A stretch of 64,000 bases of DNA, from positions 1 through 64,000 of the forward strand of contig NZ_BAAAHE010000044.1 of NCBI RefSeq assembly GCF_039525035.1. Direction: 5' to 3'. The translations under genes were made by a program, and so were the position numbers. The stretch's first letter is position 1. Each line of letters begins with the position of its first letter. The notes beneath the pieces were generated by a model that had not been told where the DNA came from, searched no databases, and saw nothing but the letters and a program-made list of their open reading frames with translations. Origin of the DNA: Sporichthya brevicatena (lineage in GTDB: Bacteria > Actinomycetota > Actinomycetes > Sporichthyales > Sporichthyaceae). This document shows positions 7,853-17,656 of this stretch, piece after piece.

Positions 7853-8383
7853 CTACGGGCGCAGGCCCGTGATGGAGGACGGCGGCGTCGGCGGCTCGTG
7901 CGAGCCGGTGTCGTGCCGCGCCTCCTCCTCGGCCCGTCGGCTCGCGCGGGTCCAGCGGCCCGGCATCGGCGGCGGGAGGTTGTCCTCCTCCAGCGCGGTG
8001 CCGTCGGCCGCGGCCGGGCCCGTCTGCGCCGGGCCGGAGTCCACGACGATCGGCTTCGGGTGCTTCTCGGCCCACCACGAGCCGATCCAGTCGCCGAGGT
8101 AGACGCCGACGATCGTGTAGCCGAGCAGCAGCACGGCGGACCAGCCGTCCTCCTGCGACAGCCGGATCACGACGGTCGGCCAGGCGAGGACGACCGCCCA
8201 CAGGATCGGCACGGACGGCCGGATCAGGCCGAAGGGCAGGGACGCGGCGATCAGCAGCGTCCCGAGCAGGTAGGCGTTCGGGGTGTCGTCGATCAGCGGT
8301 ACGGCCGCGACCAGCAGGCCGACCGACGCCGCCGCCAACCACAACAGGGCCAGCATCGTCTTGGGGTTCATGCCCTCGCGCAC
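7853..8383 (-). CDS. Hypothetical membrane protein upstream of proS
   Basis: A 176-residue protein with about four hydrophobic segments between residues 8 and 105 (for example MLALLWLAAASVGLLVAAV and ILWAVVLAWPTVVI), followed by a polar, Pro/Glu/Arg-rich cytoplasmic tail of about 70 residues. It is not recognised as a named family. It lies 35 bp upstream of proS in the same orientation. The GTG start at 8383 has a GGGAG site six bases upstream; an ATG four codons in is an alternative. Confidence 0.7.
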   Translation of the reverse strand: MREGMNPKTMLALLWLAAASVGLLVAAVPLIDDTPNAYLLGTLLIAASLPFGLIRPSVPILWAVVLAWPTVVIRLSQEDGWSAVLLLGYTIVGVYLGDWIGSWWAEKHPKPIVVDSGPAQTGPAAADGTALEEDNLPPPMPGRWTRASRRAEEEARHDTGSHEPPTPPSSITGLRP

Positions 8384-8483
8384 CGGAAACTCCCACCGCC
8401 GGTCGTCGAACCAGCCTCGAACTGCTGTACCGCCTCAGCCTAGGCGTGCGACGGGGGTTCCGCGGGGATCTGACCGAGTTCGG

Positions 8484-8542
8484 CGCAGAACGGGTGATCC
8501 GCCGAACGGGTGCCCGCAGAAGGGTGCTACGCCGAACGGGCC
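8484..8542. repeat. 15-bp imperfect tandem repeat, four copies, across the GNAT stop
   Basis: Units start at 8484, 8500, 8515 and 8530, alternating CGCAGAACGGGTG-, CGCCGAACGGGTG-, CGCAGAAGGGTG- and CGCCGAACGGGC-type versions. The stop codon of the GNAT gene (TAG, 8529-8527) lies in the third copy. Two copies contain the GCCGAACGGG motif that recurs in other gaps of the window. Confidence 0.75.
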
Positions 8543-9084
8543 GGGTCGGCCTGTCGGACGGCGAGCGGCAGCGGGGCCGCCATCAGCGCGTAGCCCTGCG
8601 ACGAGGTCCCGAACCGGAACCCGGTGATCAGGTCCACGAAGCCGAGCCCGCGGTAGAGCCGCCGGGCGCGGGTCTCCCCGTCGTAGGTCGACAGCAGCGC
8701 GGTCGGGTTGCCGACGCCGGAGAGCAGCGTCGTCAGCAGCGTCAGTCCGAGGCCCTGGCCGTGGTACTCGGGCCGGACGTGCAGTTCGGTGACCGCGTAG
8801 GCATCGGCGATCCACGGTCCGTAGCCGGCCGCCCGCAGCGACGGGCTGATCTGGTCGAACCACCACTGGCCGCTGCGGCAGGCGGCGCCGTACGCGAACC
8901 CGACCAGCTTGTCCTCGCCGTCGGAGGTGTCGAACGCCCCGAACGCGCGGAAGCCGGGGTGGACGGTGTGCCGTGCGTAGACCGCGACGCGGTCCGGCGA
9001 CACCGGGCCGAGCGCCACGGATTGCACAGCCGCCGCGTCCGCCGCCCGGGCCCGCAGGTCCAGCGGCGCGATCGTCACCACCAC
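8527..9084 (-). CDS. GNAT family N-acetyltransferase
   Basis: A 185-residue acetyltransferase. The acetyl-CoA binding signature is VRPEYHGQGLGLTLL (around residues 108-122), preceded by the beta strand AYAVTELHV and followed by ARRLYRGLGFVDL, the standard GNAT motifs A and B. The substrate is unknown. The C-terminal end is encoded by a tandem repeat that crosses the stop codon, so the last residues are probably not functional. Confidence 0.85.
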   Translation of the reverse strand: MVVTIAPLDLRARAADAAAVQSVALGPVSPDRVAVYARHTVHPGFRAFGAFDTSDGEDKLVGFAYGAACRSGQWWFDQISPSLRAAGYGPWIADAYAVTELHVRPEYHGQGLGLTLLTTLLSGVGNPTALLSTYDGETRARRLYRGLGFVDLITGFRFGTSSQGYALMAAPLPLAVRQADPARSA

Positions 9085-9103
9085 ACGGTCCTCCTGGCCG
9101 GCG

Positions 9104-9976
9104 TCAGAACAGCACCGAGGCGAAGGTACCGACCTGGCGGAACCCGACGCGCCGGTACGTGGCCAGCGCCGCGGTGTTGAAGTCGTTCACGTAGAGGCTG
9201 ACGGTCGGGGCGATCCCGGCCCGGGCGAGCTCCACGACCGCCGCGACGCCCGGGGCCGCGAGGCCCTGCCGCCGGTGGGCGGGATCCACCCAGACCCCCT
9301 GCACCTGGCAGACCGCCGGGGTGGCCGCCCCCACCTCGGCCTTGAACAGGACCTGGTCGTTCTCGATCCGGGCGAACGCGCGGCCCGCGTCGACGAGCTC
9401 GGCAATCCGGCACCGGTAGAGCAGGCCGCCGTCGCCGCCGAGCGGCGAGACGCCGACCTCCTCGGTGAACATCGCGACGCAGGCCGGCATGACGATGTCG
9501 AGCTGCGCCCGCGTGACCGGCCGGACGCCGGGATCGGGGGTCAGGCTGCGGTCCGGTGCCTCGATCGCCATCAGCGGCTGGGCGGCCCGGACCTCACGGG
9601 CGGGGCCCCAGACCGGCGCGACCCGCTCCCAGAACGGGAGCACCGCGTCGGCCGGACCGACGATCGAGGAGCAGCGCCGCACCGTGCGGGCGGCCCGGTC
9701 GGCGAAGGCCGCGACCGCCTCGGCGTCGGCCTGGACCGGGACCACGTTGGCGCCGACGTAGAGCATCGAGCGCAGGACGCCGTCGACGGAGTAACCCCAC
9801 ACCTCCGCGGCCCCGCGCGTGGGACCGAGGCCCCCGCTGCGCAGGCGGGACAAGACGAAGACGTTCGCGATCGGGTTCTGCTCGGCCAGCTGCAGCGCGG
9901 CGGGCAGGTCGGCGAGGGTCAGGACGCGGAGCTCCGCGGCGCCGGCGGCCGTGTCGCGATCGACCGGGACTGCCAC
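9104..9976 (-). CDS. GNAT acetyltransferase with N-terminal DUF4081
   Basis: A 290-residue protein with an N-terminal half (LPAALQLAEQNPIANVFVLSRL...WERVAPVWGPAREVR) matching DUF4081. The C-terminal half is a GNAT domain with QVQGVWVDPAHRRQGLAAPGV and SLYVNDFNTAALATYRRVGF. In actinobacteria a protein of this architecture commonly lies beside ispG and proS, as here. The substrate is unknown. A GAGGAG site precedes the GTG start at 9976. Confidence 0.85.
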   Translation of the reverse strand: MAVPVDRDTAAGAAELRVLTLADLPAALQLAEQNPIANVFVLSRLRSGGLGPTRGAAEVWGYSVDGVLRSMLYVGANVVPVQADAEAVAAFADRAARTVRRCSSIVGPADAVLPFWERVAPVWGPAREVRAAQPLMAIEAPDRSLTPDPGVRPVTRAQLDIVMPACVAMFTEEVGVSPLGGDGGLLYRCRIAELVDAGRAFARIENDQVLFKAEVGAATPAVCQVQGVWVDPAHRRQGLAAPGVAAVVELARAGIAPTVSLYVNDFNTAALATYRRVGFRQVGTFASVLF

Positions 9977-9991
9977 GCACGCTCCTCGGTT

Positions 9992-10032
9992 CGCCGGATC
10001 AGGGACGCCGGGTCAGGGACGCCGGGTCAGGA
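9992..10032. repeat. 14-bp tandem triplication across the ispG stop codon
   Basis: Units 9992-10005, 10006-10019 and 10020-10032 read CGCCGGATCAGGGA, CGCCGGGTCAGGGA and CGCCGGGTCAGGA. The ispG stop (TGA, 10029-10027) is in the third unit, and each of the other two also carries TCA, so the minus strand has three stop codons in different frames. Confidence 0.8.
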
Positions 10033-11184
10033 CACCGAGACGACGGGTTCGCCGGGGCTCGCCCCCGCGGCCGACATCTCCTCCGCCAGACGCAGCGCCT
10101 CGTCGATCAGGGTCTCGACGATCTGGTGTTCGGGCACGGTCTTGATGACCTCGCCCTTGACGAAGATCTGCCCCTTGCCGTTGCCCGACGCCACTCCGAG
10201 GTCGGCCTCGCGGGCCTCGCCGGGTCCGTTCACCACACACCCCATCACGGCGACGCGCAGGGGGACGGTCAGCCCGTCGAGACCCGCCGTCACCTGATTC
10301 GCGAGTGTGTAGACGTCCACCTGGGCACGGCCGCAGGACGGGCAGGACACGATCTCCAGCCCGCGTTGGCGCAGGCCGAGCGACTCCAGGATCTGCGTGC
10401 CGACCTTCACCTCCTCGACCGGAGGCGCGGAGAGCGAGACGCGGATCGTGTCGCCGATGCCCTCGGAGAGCAGGGCGCCGAAGGCGACGGCCGACTTGAT
10501 CGTCCCCTGGAAGGCCGGTCCGGCCTCGGTGACGCCGAGGTGCAGCGGGTAGTCGCACGCCGCGGCGAGCTGCCGGTAGGCGTTGATCATCACGACCGGG
10601 TCGTTGTGCTTCACCGAGATCTTGACGTCGTGGAAGTCGTGCTCAGCGAACAGCGACGCCTCCCACAGCGCCGACTCCACGAGCGCCTCGGGGGTGGCCC
10701 GGCCGTACTTCGCCAGCAGGCGCTTGTCGAGCGACCCGGCGTTGACGCCGATCCGGATCGAGACGCCGGCGTCCTTGGCCGCCCGGGCGATCTCGCCGAC
10801 CTTGTCGTCGAACTGCTTGATGTTGCCCGGGTTCACCCGTACCGCGGCGCAGCCGGCGTCGATCGCGGCGAAGACGTACTTGGGCTGGAAGTGGATGTCC
10901 GCGATGACCGGGATCGGGGACTTCTTCGCGATGGCGGGCAGCGCGTCGGCGTCGTCCTGCGACGGGCAGGCGACGCGGACGATCTGGCAGCCGGCCGCGG
11001 TGAGCTCCGCGATCTGCTGCAGCGTCGCGTTCACGTCCGCGGTCAGCGTCGTGCACATCGACTGCACCGACACGGGTGCGTCGCCGCCGACGAGGACGTC
11101 GCCGACCCGGATCTGCCGGGAGCGGCGCCGTTCGGCCAGCCGGAGGGGTGGCGGAGCGGGCATCCCGAGCGAAACAGCGGTCAC
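10027..11184 (-). CDS. ispG: 4-hydroxy-3-methylbut-2-enyl diphosphate synthase (flavodoxin)
   Basis: IspG (GcpE) makes HMBPP from MEcPP in the non-mevalonate isoprenoid pathway, using a [4Fe-4S] cluster. The 385-residue protein shows the N-terminal TIM-barrel segment with [35 protein letters not shown] and [13 protein letters not shown]-terminal cluster cysteines lie in [16 protein letters not shown] and [14 protein letters not shown]. It is followed closely by rseP and dxr, giving an isoprenoid cluster. An internal ATG at codon 8 is an alternative start. Confidence 0.96.
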   Translation of the reverse strand: MTAVSLGMPAPPPLRLAERRRSRQIRVGDVLVGGDAPVSVQSMCTTLTADVNATLQQIAELTAAGCQIVRVACPSQDDADALPAIAKKSPIPVIADIHFQPKYVFAAIDAGCAAVRVNPGNIKQFDDKVGEIARAAKDAGVSIRIGVNAGSLDKRLLAKYGRATPEALVESALWEASLFAEHDFHDVKISVKHNDPVVMINAYRQLAAACDYPLHLGVTEAGPAFQGTIKSAVAFGALLSEGIGDTIRVSLSAPPVEEVKVGTQILESLGLRQRGLEIVSCPSCGRAQVDVYTLANQVTAGLDGLTVPLRVAVMGCVVNGPGEAREADLGVASGNGKGQIFVKGEVIKTVPEHQIVETLIDEALRLAEEMSAAGASPGEPVVSVS

Positions 11185-11194
11185 GGGATCGAAA

Positions 11195-12412
11195 TTAGCT
11201 CACGGTGATGGGGTTGACGATGTCGGCAGCCAGCAGCAGCACCGTGAGTGCGATCAACACCACGACGAACGCGTACGTCGCGGGCAGCAACTTGGTGATG
11301 TCGACGCGCCCCGGGTCGGGCTTCCCGAAGAGCCGGAACAGGCGCCGTTTGCCCGACTCGTAGGCCGTCACGGCGACGTGGCCGCCGTCCAGCGGCAGCA
11401 GCGGCAGGGCGTTGAACAGCGCGAGGAAGATGTTCAGCCCGCCGACGTTGAGCAGCACCAGCGACAGCCGCTCGGTGGTCGAGCTGTTGTCCAGGCTGAA
11501 GAACTCGCCGGAGACGCGGGCGGCGCCGACCACGCCGGACAGGCCCTCCTGGTCGCGCTCGTCGCCCCCGAGCGCGTCGAAGAGCTCACCGATCTTGTCC
11601 GGGAAGTTCTTCACGAGCGTCCCGGAGGCCTTGACGACGTCCCACATCAGGCCGACGGAGCGGTCCGCGGCGGCGATCGGGCCGTCGTGCTGGGTCCGGA
11701 AGGACGGCCCGACCCCGAGGACGCCGACGGTGACGACCCGGTCCGGGTTGTCCAGGTCCGCCCGTTCCCGGGTGACGAGGTCCGCGGTGAGCGTCACGAG
11801 CTTGCCGTCGCGCAGGACGGTGACGGCCAGCGGCCCGGCGCCCGCCTCCCGGATCAGCCGCGAAGCGGTGTCCCAGTCGCCGCCGACGCGGTCGGCCCCG
11901 ACGGCGAAGATCTCGTCGCCCTCGAGCAGACCGGCGGCCTTCGCCGGCGACGGCGCGTCCTGCGGCCCGCACTCCGACGTGGTCGCGGTCGCGGCGGGGA
12001 TGCACTCGGACACCGACTGCACGACCGTCGTCGGCGTGTACCGGCCGATGCCCATGAAGGCGATGACGAAGAGGAGGAAGCCGATCACCAGGTGGAGGAA
12101 GACGCCGGCGAGCAGCACGACCGTCTTCTTCGGGGCGGAGTACCGGTAGAACGCCCGGTCGCGGTCCGCCTCGTCGACCTCCTCGAGGTCGGTCATCCCG
12201 ATGATCTTGCAGTAGCCGCCGGCGGGGATGGCCTTGAGTCCGTACTCGGTCTCCCCCCGGCGGAACGACCAGATCTTCGGGCCGAATCCGACGAAGTACT
12301 CGGAGACCTTCATCCCGTACATCTTCGCGGTCACGCAGTGACCGAACTCGTGGATCGCCACCGACCCGAGCAGCAGCACCACGAACAGGACGATCCCGAA
12401 CAAGGTCAGCAT
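11195..12412 (-). CDS. rseP: RIP metalloprotease (site-2 protease), RseP/Rip1 type
   Basis: A 405-residue intramembrane zinc protease that cleaves anti-sigma factors or other membrane proteins. The zinc motif HEFGH is at residues 20-24 in the first membrane segment ([20 protein letters not shown]). A PDZ domain follows ([23 protein letters not shown], about 170-260), then the second active-site motif [12 protein letters not shown] and a final membrane segment. The start is the ATG at 12412, which overlaps the end of dxr by 7 bases; the frame is open further upstream but only as antisense-like sequence. The substrate is unknown. Confidence 0.94.
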   Translation of the reverse strand: MLTLFGIVLFVVLLLGSVAIHEFGHCVTAKMYGMKVSEYFVGFGPKIWSFRRGETEYGLKAIPAGGYCKIIGMTDLEEVDEADRDRAFYRYSAPKKTVVLLAGVFLHLVIGFLLFVIAFMGIGRYTPTTVVQSVSECIPAATATTSECGPQDAPSPAKAAGLLEGDEIFAVGADRVGGDWDTASRLIREAGAGPLAVTVLRDGKLVTLTADLVTRERADLDNPDRVVTVGVLGVGPSFRTQHDGPIAAADRSVGLMWDVVKASGTLVKNFPDKIGELFDALGGDERDQEGLSGVVGAARVSGEFFSLDNSSTTERLSLVLLNVGGLNIFLALFNALPLLPLDGGHVAVTAYESGKRRLFRLFGKPDPGRVDITKLLPATYAFVVVLIALTVLLLAADIVNPITVS

Positions 12413-13683
12413 GCAGGCCCGTTCTTCCCCGTCGTGCGATCCCGCGCCACCGTGCCCCCCAGCAATTCCGCGACCCGTGTCCGGGCCCAGGACTCCGCGC
12501 CGAGCACGTCGTCCAGGGTGAGTGTGCCGTCCCGCCCGAGCACGCCGGAGTCGGTGTGGTCGGAGACGACGGCAGCGACCGTATCCACAATCCGGTTGAA
12601 GTGCAGGGATCCGGCCAGGAACGCCGACACGCACTCCTCGTTGGCGGCGTTGAACACGGCCGGGGCCGTGCCGCCGGTGCGCCCGCACTCGCGCGCGAGC
12701 TCCACCGCCGGGAAGGCGGTCGAGTCCAGCGGCGCGAACTCCCAGCTCGTGGCCGTGCTCCAGTCGCACGCCGGGGCGACGGCCGGCACCCGGTCGGGCC
12801 AGCCGAGCCCGAGCGCGATCGGCAGCCGCATGTCCGGCGGCGAGGCCTGGGCGATCGTCGAGCCGTCGACGAAGGTGACCATCGAATGGACGATCGACTG
12901 CGGGTGGACGACGACCTCGATCGCGTCGAAGTCGATCCCGAACAACAGGTGAGCCTCGATCAGTTCCAGGCCCTTGTTGACCAGGGTCGCGGAGTTCACG
13001 GTGATGACCGGCCCCATGTCCCAGGTGGGGTGCGCGAGCGCGTCGGCGACGGTGACCGACTCCAGCTCCTCGCGGGTCCGGCCGCGGAACGGGCCACCGC
13101 TGGCGGTGAGGACCAGCTTGGCGACCTCGGTCGGAGCGCCGGCGCGCAGGCACTGGGCGAGCGCGGAGTGCTCGGAGTCGACGGGGACGATCTGCCCCAG
13201 CGCGGCCGCCGCGGTGACCAGCGGCCCGCCGACGATCAGCGACTCCTTGTTGGCCAGCGCGAGCGTGCGCCCGGCCGCCAGGGCGGCCAGCGTCGGCGCC
13301 AGCCCGACCGAGCCCGTCATGCCGTTGAGGACGACGTCGGCCGACCAGGCGGCGAGCTCGGTCTGCGAGTCCGGGCCGGCGAGGATCTTCGGGAGCGCGA
13401 ACTCCCCCGCGCTCCAGCCCCGTTTCTGGGCCTCGGCGTAGAAGGCCAGCTGGAGGTCCTGGGCGGCGCCCGCGCGCGCGACGCCGACGACCTCGACGCC
13501 GAACTCCAGCGCCTGCGCGGCCAGCAGGTCGACGTTCCCGCCCCCGGCCCCGAGGCCGACGACGCGGAACCGGTCCGGGTTCGCGCGGACGACGTCCAGG
13601 GCCTGGGTGCCGATGGATCCGGTCGACCCCAGGATCACCACGTTCCGAGGTGCGGCGTTCCGGGATGCGGCAGGCGGGCTCAC
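12406..13683 (-). CDS. dxr: 1-deoxy-D-xylulose 5-phosphate reductoisomerase
   Basis: The first committed enzyme of the MEP pathway, converting DXP to MEP with NADPH. The 425-residue protein has the nucleotide-binding [14 protein letters not shown], the [12 protein letters not shown] segment, the metal/substrate site [12 protein letters not shown], the flexible-loop region SGGPFRG and [28 protein letters not shown]. The start is the GTG at 13683, which overlaps the stop of the META lipoprotein by four bases (GTGA). It clusters with rseP and ispG. Confidence 0.96.
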   Translation of the reverse strand: MSPPAASRNAAPRNVVILGSTGSIGTQALDVVRANPDRFRVVGLGAGGGNVDLLAAQALEFGVEVVGVARAGAAQDLQLAFYAEAQKRGWSAGEFALPKILAGPDSQTELAAWSADVVLNGMTGSVGLAPTLAALAAGRTLALANKESLIVGGPLVTAAAALGQIVPVDSEHSALAQCLRAGAPTEVAKLVLTASGGPFRGRTREELESVTVADALAHPTWDMGPVITVNSATLVNKGLELIEAHLLFGIDFDAIEVVVHPQSIVHSMVTFVDGSTIAQASPPDMRLPIALGLGWPDRVPAVAPACDWSTATSWEFAPLDSTAFPAVELARECGRTGGTAPAVFNAANEECVSAFLAGSLHFNRIVDTVAAVVSDHTDSGVLGRDGTLTLDDVLGAESWARTRVAELLGGTVARDRTTGKNGPAC

Positions 13684-14591
13684 TCCGCCATTGTCCCCTT
13701 GCCCGCCTTCAGCTGCAGACCGGAGCCGTCCGCGTTGGTCAGCGTGAGCACGTCGTGGTCGATCTTCCAGGTCACCTCGCCGGTGAGGACGGCCAGCACG
13801 CGCTCGGTCCCCTCGACGCCCTTGCAGGCCATCTTGGTCGTCGCGATCGGGCCGAAGGTGATCGTGTCGCCGCTGATCGTCGCGTCCCCGAAGAGGCGGT
13901 TGCAGCCGTCGTTGCCGGTGACCCGGCCGTCGGCGAACTCCAGGAACGCCTTCTTCGGGGCCATGCCGGCCGAGACCGCGGCGTTCGGGTCGTCCACGGC
14001 GTCGCGGGCCGGGCCGGAGGTCAGGTGGGTGACGTTCCAGCGGGTGCCCTCGAGCGGGAGGTCGGGCTGGACCTGCTCGCGCGGGCCGAACACCATCCGG
14101 ACCGAATCCGTGCTCAGGTTCAGCGTTGTCCCGTCGTAGGTGTAGGCCGGGCGGGCGGTCAGGAACGCGGCGACGAACTGGTCCTGCTCGTGCCGGCCCT
14201 CCCCCGGGCAGCCCATCTCGGTCATCGCCAGGTCCGTGACGACGAGCTTGCCGTCGGCGAACCGGACCGGGCCGCTCATGGTGTTGCAGCCGGCCTGCGC
14301 GCTGACCGAGCCGTCGGCGAAGCGCAGCGAGACGCGGGTGCCCTTGACCAGCTTCTTCGGCTTCCCGTCCTCGGTGACCGAGCTGGACAGGAACTCCCCG
14401 CTCGGGGTGCCCGCCGACGGACCGGGACCGTTGCCTCCCGCGGCCGGGTCGGGCTCCGAGGACGCCGCGTCGCTCCCGCACGCCGCCAGGCCGGCCAGCA
14501 GCAGCACGGCCAGCGGCAGCATCAGCGTCCGCCCGACAGTCCCCCGCCCGAGCCGGCCCCGCCGGGCCCAGGTCGTCCCCGTCCGCGTCAT
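13680..14591 (-). CDS. META-domain (HslJ-like) lipoprotein
   Basis: A 303-residue lipoprotein: basic N-terminus, hydrophobic core [14 protein letters not shown] with a lipobox Cys, a low-complexity linker, then two META/HslJ-like domains (about 65-165 and 180-300). Each has the CN(T/R)(M/L)SG-like turn after a strand ([20 protein letters not shown]) and a TEMGC- or TKMAC-type motif. The molecular role of META domains is unclear. The ATG at 14591 follows a strong GGGGAGG site; upstream in-frame codons are rejected. The 4-base overlap with dxr suggests coupled expression. Confidence 0.88.
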   Translation of the reverse strand: MTRTGTTWARRGRLGRGTVGRTLMLPLAVLLLAGLAACGSDAASSEPDPAAGGNGPGPSAGTPSGEFLSSSVTEDGKPKKLVKGTRVSLRFADGSVSAQAGCNTMSGPVRFADGKLVVTDLAMTEMGCPGEGRHEQDQFVAAFLTARPAYTYDGTTLNLSTDSVRMVFGPREQVQPDLPLEGTRWNVTHLTSGPARDAVDDPNAAVSAGMAPKKAFLEFADGRVTGNDGCNRLFGDATISGDTITFGPIATTKMACKGVEGTERVLAVLTGEVTWKIDHDVLTLTNADGSGLQLKAGKGTMAE

Positions 14592-14661
14592 GTCGTCCTC
14601 CCCGATCGCCCCGTTCTCACCAGCAGGACGTGCGAGCGGCCGAAAACGTTCACCCGGGCAG

Positions 14662-16125
14662 TCAGGTCGGCAGCGCGACGTACTTCGTCTCCACGTACTC
14701 CTCGATGCCGACCGCGCCGCCCTCCCGGCCGAGACCGGACTGCTTGACCCCACCGAACGGGGCGGCGGGGTTGGAGACGAGCCCGACGTTGAGACCGACC
14801 ATCCCGGACTCCAGCCGCTCGGCGACCCGCAGCGCCCGGTCGAAGTCCGCGGTGAACGCGTAGGCGACCAGGCCGTACTCGGTGGCGTTGGCCTCGGCGA
14901 TCGCGGTCTCGTCGTCGTCGAAGGTCCGGATCGCGGCCACCGGGCCGAAGATCTCCTCGCAGGTCAGGCGCACCCCGTCGGGGATGTCGGTGAGGACGGT
15001 GGGCTCGTAGAAGTAGCCCGGCCCGTCGCCGGCCTTGCCGCCGAGCAGCAGCTTCGCGCCCCGGGAGACGGCGTCGGAGACGAGTCCGTCGACCTTGTCG
15101 ATCGCGGCCTGGTCGATCAGCGGGCCGAGCGTGACGCCCTCCTCGGTCCCGCGGCCGGGCACGAGCGCGGCCATCTTCTCGACGAGGCGTTCGGTGAACT
15201 CGCCCGCGACGTTGGAGTGCACCAGGAACCGGTTGGCCGAGGTGCAGGCCTGACCCATGTTCCGCATCTTGGCGATCATGGCGCCCTCCACCGCCCGGTC
15301 GAGGTCCGCGTCGGCGAACACCAGGAACGGTGCGTTGCCGCCCAGCTCCATCGACGTCCGCAGCACCTGGCCGGCCGACATCTCGATCAGCTTCTTCCCG
15401 ACCCCGGTGGAGCCGGTGAACGAAAGCTTGCGCAGGCGGTCGTCGGCCAGCAACGGCTCACTCACGACGCTCGGGTCCTCCGCGGTGACCACGTTGAGCA
15501 CGCCGTCCGGGAGCCCGGCCTCCCGGAGGATCTGAGCCAGCATCAGCATCGACAGCGGGGTCTGCTTGGCCGGCTTCATCACCATCGTGCAGCCGGCCGC
15601 GATCGCGGGGCCGATCTTGCGGGTGCCCATCGCGAGGGGGAAGTTCCACGGCGTGATCAACAGACACGGCCCGACCGGCTGCTTGAGGGTCAGCAGCCGG
15701 AGGTTGCCGGCCGGCGCGGTCGAGAACGACCCGGCGATGCGCGCGGTCTCCTCGGAGAACCAGCGGAAGAACTCGGCCCCGTACGCGACCTCGGCCTTCG
15801 ACTCCGCAACCGGCTTGCCGTGCTCGAGTGTCATCAGCAGCGCGAGGTCGTCGGCCCGCTTCGTCATCGCCTCGAAGGCGCGGCGGAGGATCTCCGCGCG
15901 CTCCCGCGGTGCGGTCGCTGCCCACGCCGGCTGCGCCTCGACGGCGGCGTCGAGCGCGGCCCGGGAGTCCTCGGCGCTCGCGTCCGCGACCGTCCGCAAC
16001 TGCGTCCGCGTGGCCGGGTCCTCGACGCCGAACTCCCGGCGGCCGGTGGCCGGGCGCCACTGGCCCCCGATCAGCAACCCGTCCGGTACTGCGTCCAGAA
16101 CCCGCCGCTCCGCTGCTTCACCCAT
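14662..16125 (-). CDS. gabD: Succinate-semialdehyde dehydrogenase-like aldehyde dehydrogenase
   Basis: An NAD(P)-dependent aldehyde dehydrogenase of 487 residues. Key elements are TPWNFPLAMGTRKIGPAIAAGCT, KPAKQTPLSM, FTGSTGVGK, the catalytic Glu in MELGGNAP and the nucleophilic Cys in NMGQACTSANR. It is most like GabD, which oxidises succinate semialdehyde to succinate, the last step of GABA breakdown. It is the last gene of a co-oriented run with gabT, a polyamine-type ABC importer and a second dehydrogenase, which supports that role. Substrate assignment is by similarity and context. Confidence 0.88.
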   Translation of the reverse strand: MGEAAERRVLDAVPDGLLIGGQWRPATGRREFGVEDPATRTQLRTVADASAEDSRAALDAAVEAQPAWAATAPRERAEILRRAFEAMTKRADDLALLMTLEHGKPVAESKAEVAYGAEFFRWFSEETARIAGSFSTAPAGNLRLLTLKQPVGPCLLITPWNFPLAMGTRKIGPAIAAGCTMVMKPAKQTPLSMLMLAQILREAGLPDGVLNVVTAEDPSVVSEPLLADDRLRKLSFTGSTGVGKKLIEMSAGQVLRTSMELGGNAPFLVFADADLDRAVEGAMIAKMRNMGQACTSANRFLVHSNVAGEFTERLVEKMAALVPGRGTEEGVTLGPLIDQAAIDKVDGLVSDAVSRGAKLLLGGKAGDGPGYFYEPTVLTDIPDGVRLTCEEIFGPVAAIRTFDDDETAIAEANATEYGLVAYAFTADFDRALRVAERLESGMVGLNVGLVSNPAAPFGGVKQSGLGREGGAVGIEEYVETKYVALPT

Positions 16126-16149
16126 GGCTGTTCCTGTTCGTCGTGGTGA

Positions 16150-17598
16150 CTACCACTTCACCATGACGTGCTTGAGCTCGGTGTAGTGCTCCACGGCGTA
16201 CAGGGACATGTCCTTGCCGAAGCCCGACTGCTTGAACCCGCCGTGGGGCATCTCGGAGACCAGGGGGATGTGGTCGTTCACCCACACGGTCCCGAACCGC
16301 AGCGCGGCGGAGGCCCGCATCGCCTTCCCGACGTCGGTGGTGAACACGCTGGCCGCGAGCCCGTAGTCGACGGCGTTGGCCGCGGCGATCGCCGCCTCGT
16401 CGTCGGCGACACGCTGCACCGTCACGACCGGCCCGAACACCTCGCGCTGCACGATCTCGTCGTCCTGGCCGACGCCGACGATCACCGAGGGCTCGAAGTA
16501 GAAGCCCGGCCCCTCGGCGGGGCGGCCGCCAGCGGTTGCCTCCCCCGAGCCGGCCAGGGCCCGCTCCACGAACCCGGCGACCCGCTCGCGCTGCTTCGCC
16601 GACACCAGCGGCCCGAGTTCGGTCTCCGCCGCGGCGGGGTCGCCGGAGACCAGGGTCTTCGCCCCGTCGGTGACCCCGGCGACGGTCGCCTCGTACGCGC
16701 GGTCGGTCGCGATCACCCGGCACGCCGCCGTGCAGTCCTGGCCGGCGTTGAAGAACGCGCCGAGCCGGACCGCCGCCGCCACCGTCTCCGGGTCGGCGTC
16801 GTCGAGGACGACGACGGGAGCCTTGCCCCCGAGCTCGAGGTGGACACGTTTGAGGGTGGCCGACGCCGCGGCCATGATCGCCTTCCCGGTCCCCACCGAC
16901 CCGGTGAGCGAGACCATGGCGACGTCGGGGTGCTCGACGAGGGCGGCCCCGGCCTCACCGGTCCCGGTGACGACGTTCAGCACGCCCGGCGGCAGGGCAT
17001 CGGCGAGCAGCTCGGCCAGCCGCAGCGCCGACAACGGCGTCAGCTCACTCGGCTTGAGCACGACGGTGTTGCCCGCGGCCAGCGCCGGCCCGATCTTCCA
17101 GGCCGCCATCATCAGCGGGTAGTTCCACGGCGCGATGCTGCCGACCACGCCGAGGGGTTCCCGGCGCAGCATCGAGGTGTAGCCGCTCATGTACTCCCCC
17201 GCCGGCTTCGCCTCCATGGCGCGGGCGCCGCCGGCGAAGAAGCGGAAGTTGTCGATCGTCAGATCCATCTCGTCCGGCAGCGCGGACACCGGCTTGCCGA
17301 CGTTCGCCGACTCGATCGCGGTGAACTCGTCGGCGTGGTCCTCGATGACCTGGGCAATCCGCAGCAGCGCCTCCGAGCGCTCGCGCGGCGTCGTGACCGA
17401 CCACGACTCGAACGCCTTCGCGGCCGACCGCACCGCCCGGTCGACGTCCGCCGCCCCGGAGGAGGCAGCGCGGAACAGCACCTCACCCGTCGCGGGGGCG
17501 TACACGTCGTCGAGCCGGTCGGACTCGGGGTCGACCCAGGTCCCGTCGATCCAGTTCTTGGCCGGCAGGTCGACCGGGAGAGACGTCAGGTTCGGCAC
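16150..17598 (-). CDS. Gamma-aminobutyraldehyde dehydrogenase-like enzyme
   Basis: A 482-residue aldehyde dehydrogenase distinct from its neighbour. It has APWNYPLMMAAWKIGPALAAGNT, SLTGSVGTGKAI, the catalytic Glu in LELGGKAP and Cys in NAGQDCTAACR. The C-terminal motif MPHGGFKQSGFGKDMS resembles the PatD/YdcW group, which oxidise 4-aminobutanal (from putrescine) to GABA. A GTG at 17598 has a GAGGTGG site just upstream; an upstream TTG would add six residues and is rejected. With gabT and gabD it completes a route from aminobutyraldehyde to succinate. Confidence 0.87.
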   Translation of the reverse strand: MPNLTSLPVDLPAKNWIDGTWVDPESDRLDDVYAPATGEVLFRAASSGAADVDRAVRSAAKAFESWSVTTPRERSEALLRIAQVIEDHADEFTAIESANVGKPVSALPDEMDLTIDNFRFFAGGARAMEAKPAGEYMSGYTSMLRREPLGVVGSIAPWNYPLMMAAWKIGPALAAGNTVVLKPSELTPLSALRLAELLADALPPGVLNVVTGTGEAGAALVEHPDVAMVSLTGSVGTGKAIMAAASATLKRVHLELGGKAPVVVLDDADPETVAAAVRLGAFFNAGQDCTAACRVIATDRAYEATVAGVTDGAKTLVSGDPAAAETELGPLVSAKQRERVAGFVERALAGSGEATAGGRPAEGPGFYFEPSVIVGVGQDDEIVQREVFGPVVTVQRVADDEAAIAAANAVDYGLAASVFTTDVGKAMRASAALRFGTVWVNDHIPLVSEMPHGGFKQSGFGKDMSLYAVEHYTELKHVMVKW

Positions 17599-17656
17599 GT
17601 TCCACCTCGCTTGCAATCGGTTCGGGTGGGCGGGAGAGGTACGGAATGAGGGTGCG

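Noticed and set aside
12406-14481. A much longer dxr protein starting near 14481
   Set aside because: The upstream part is antisense-like sequence across the META lipoprotein. The GTG at 13683 overlaps that gene's stop by four bases and fits the family N-terminus.
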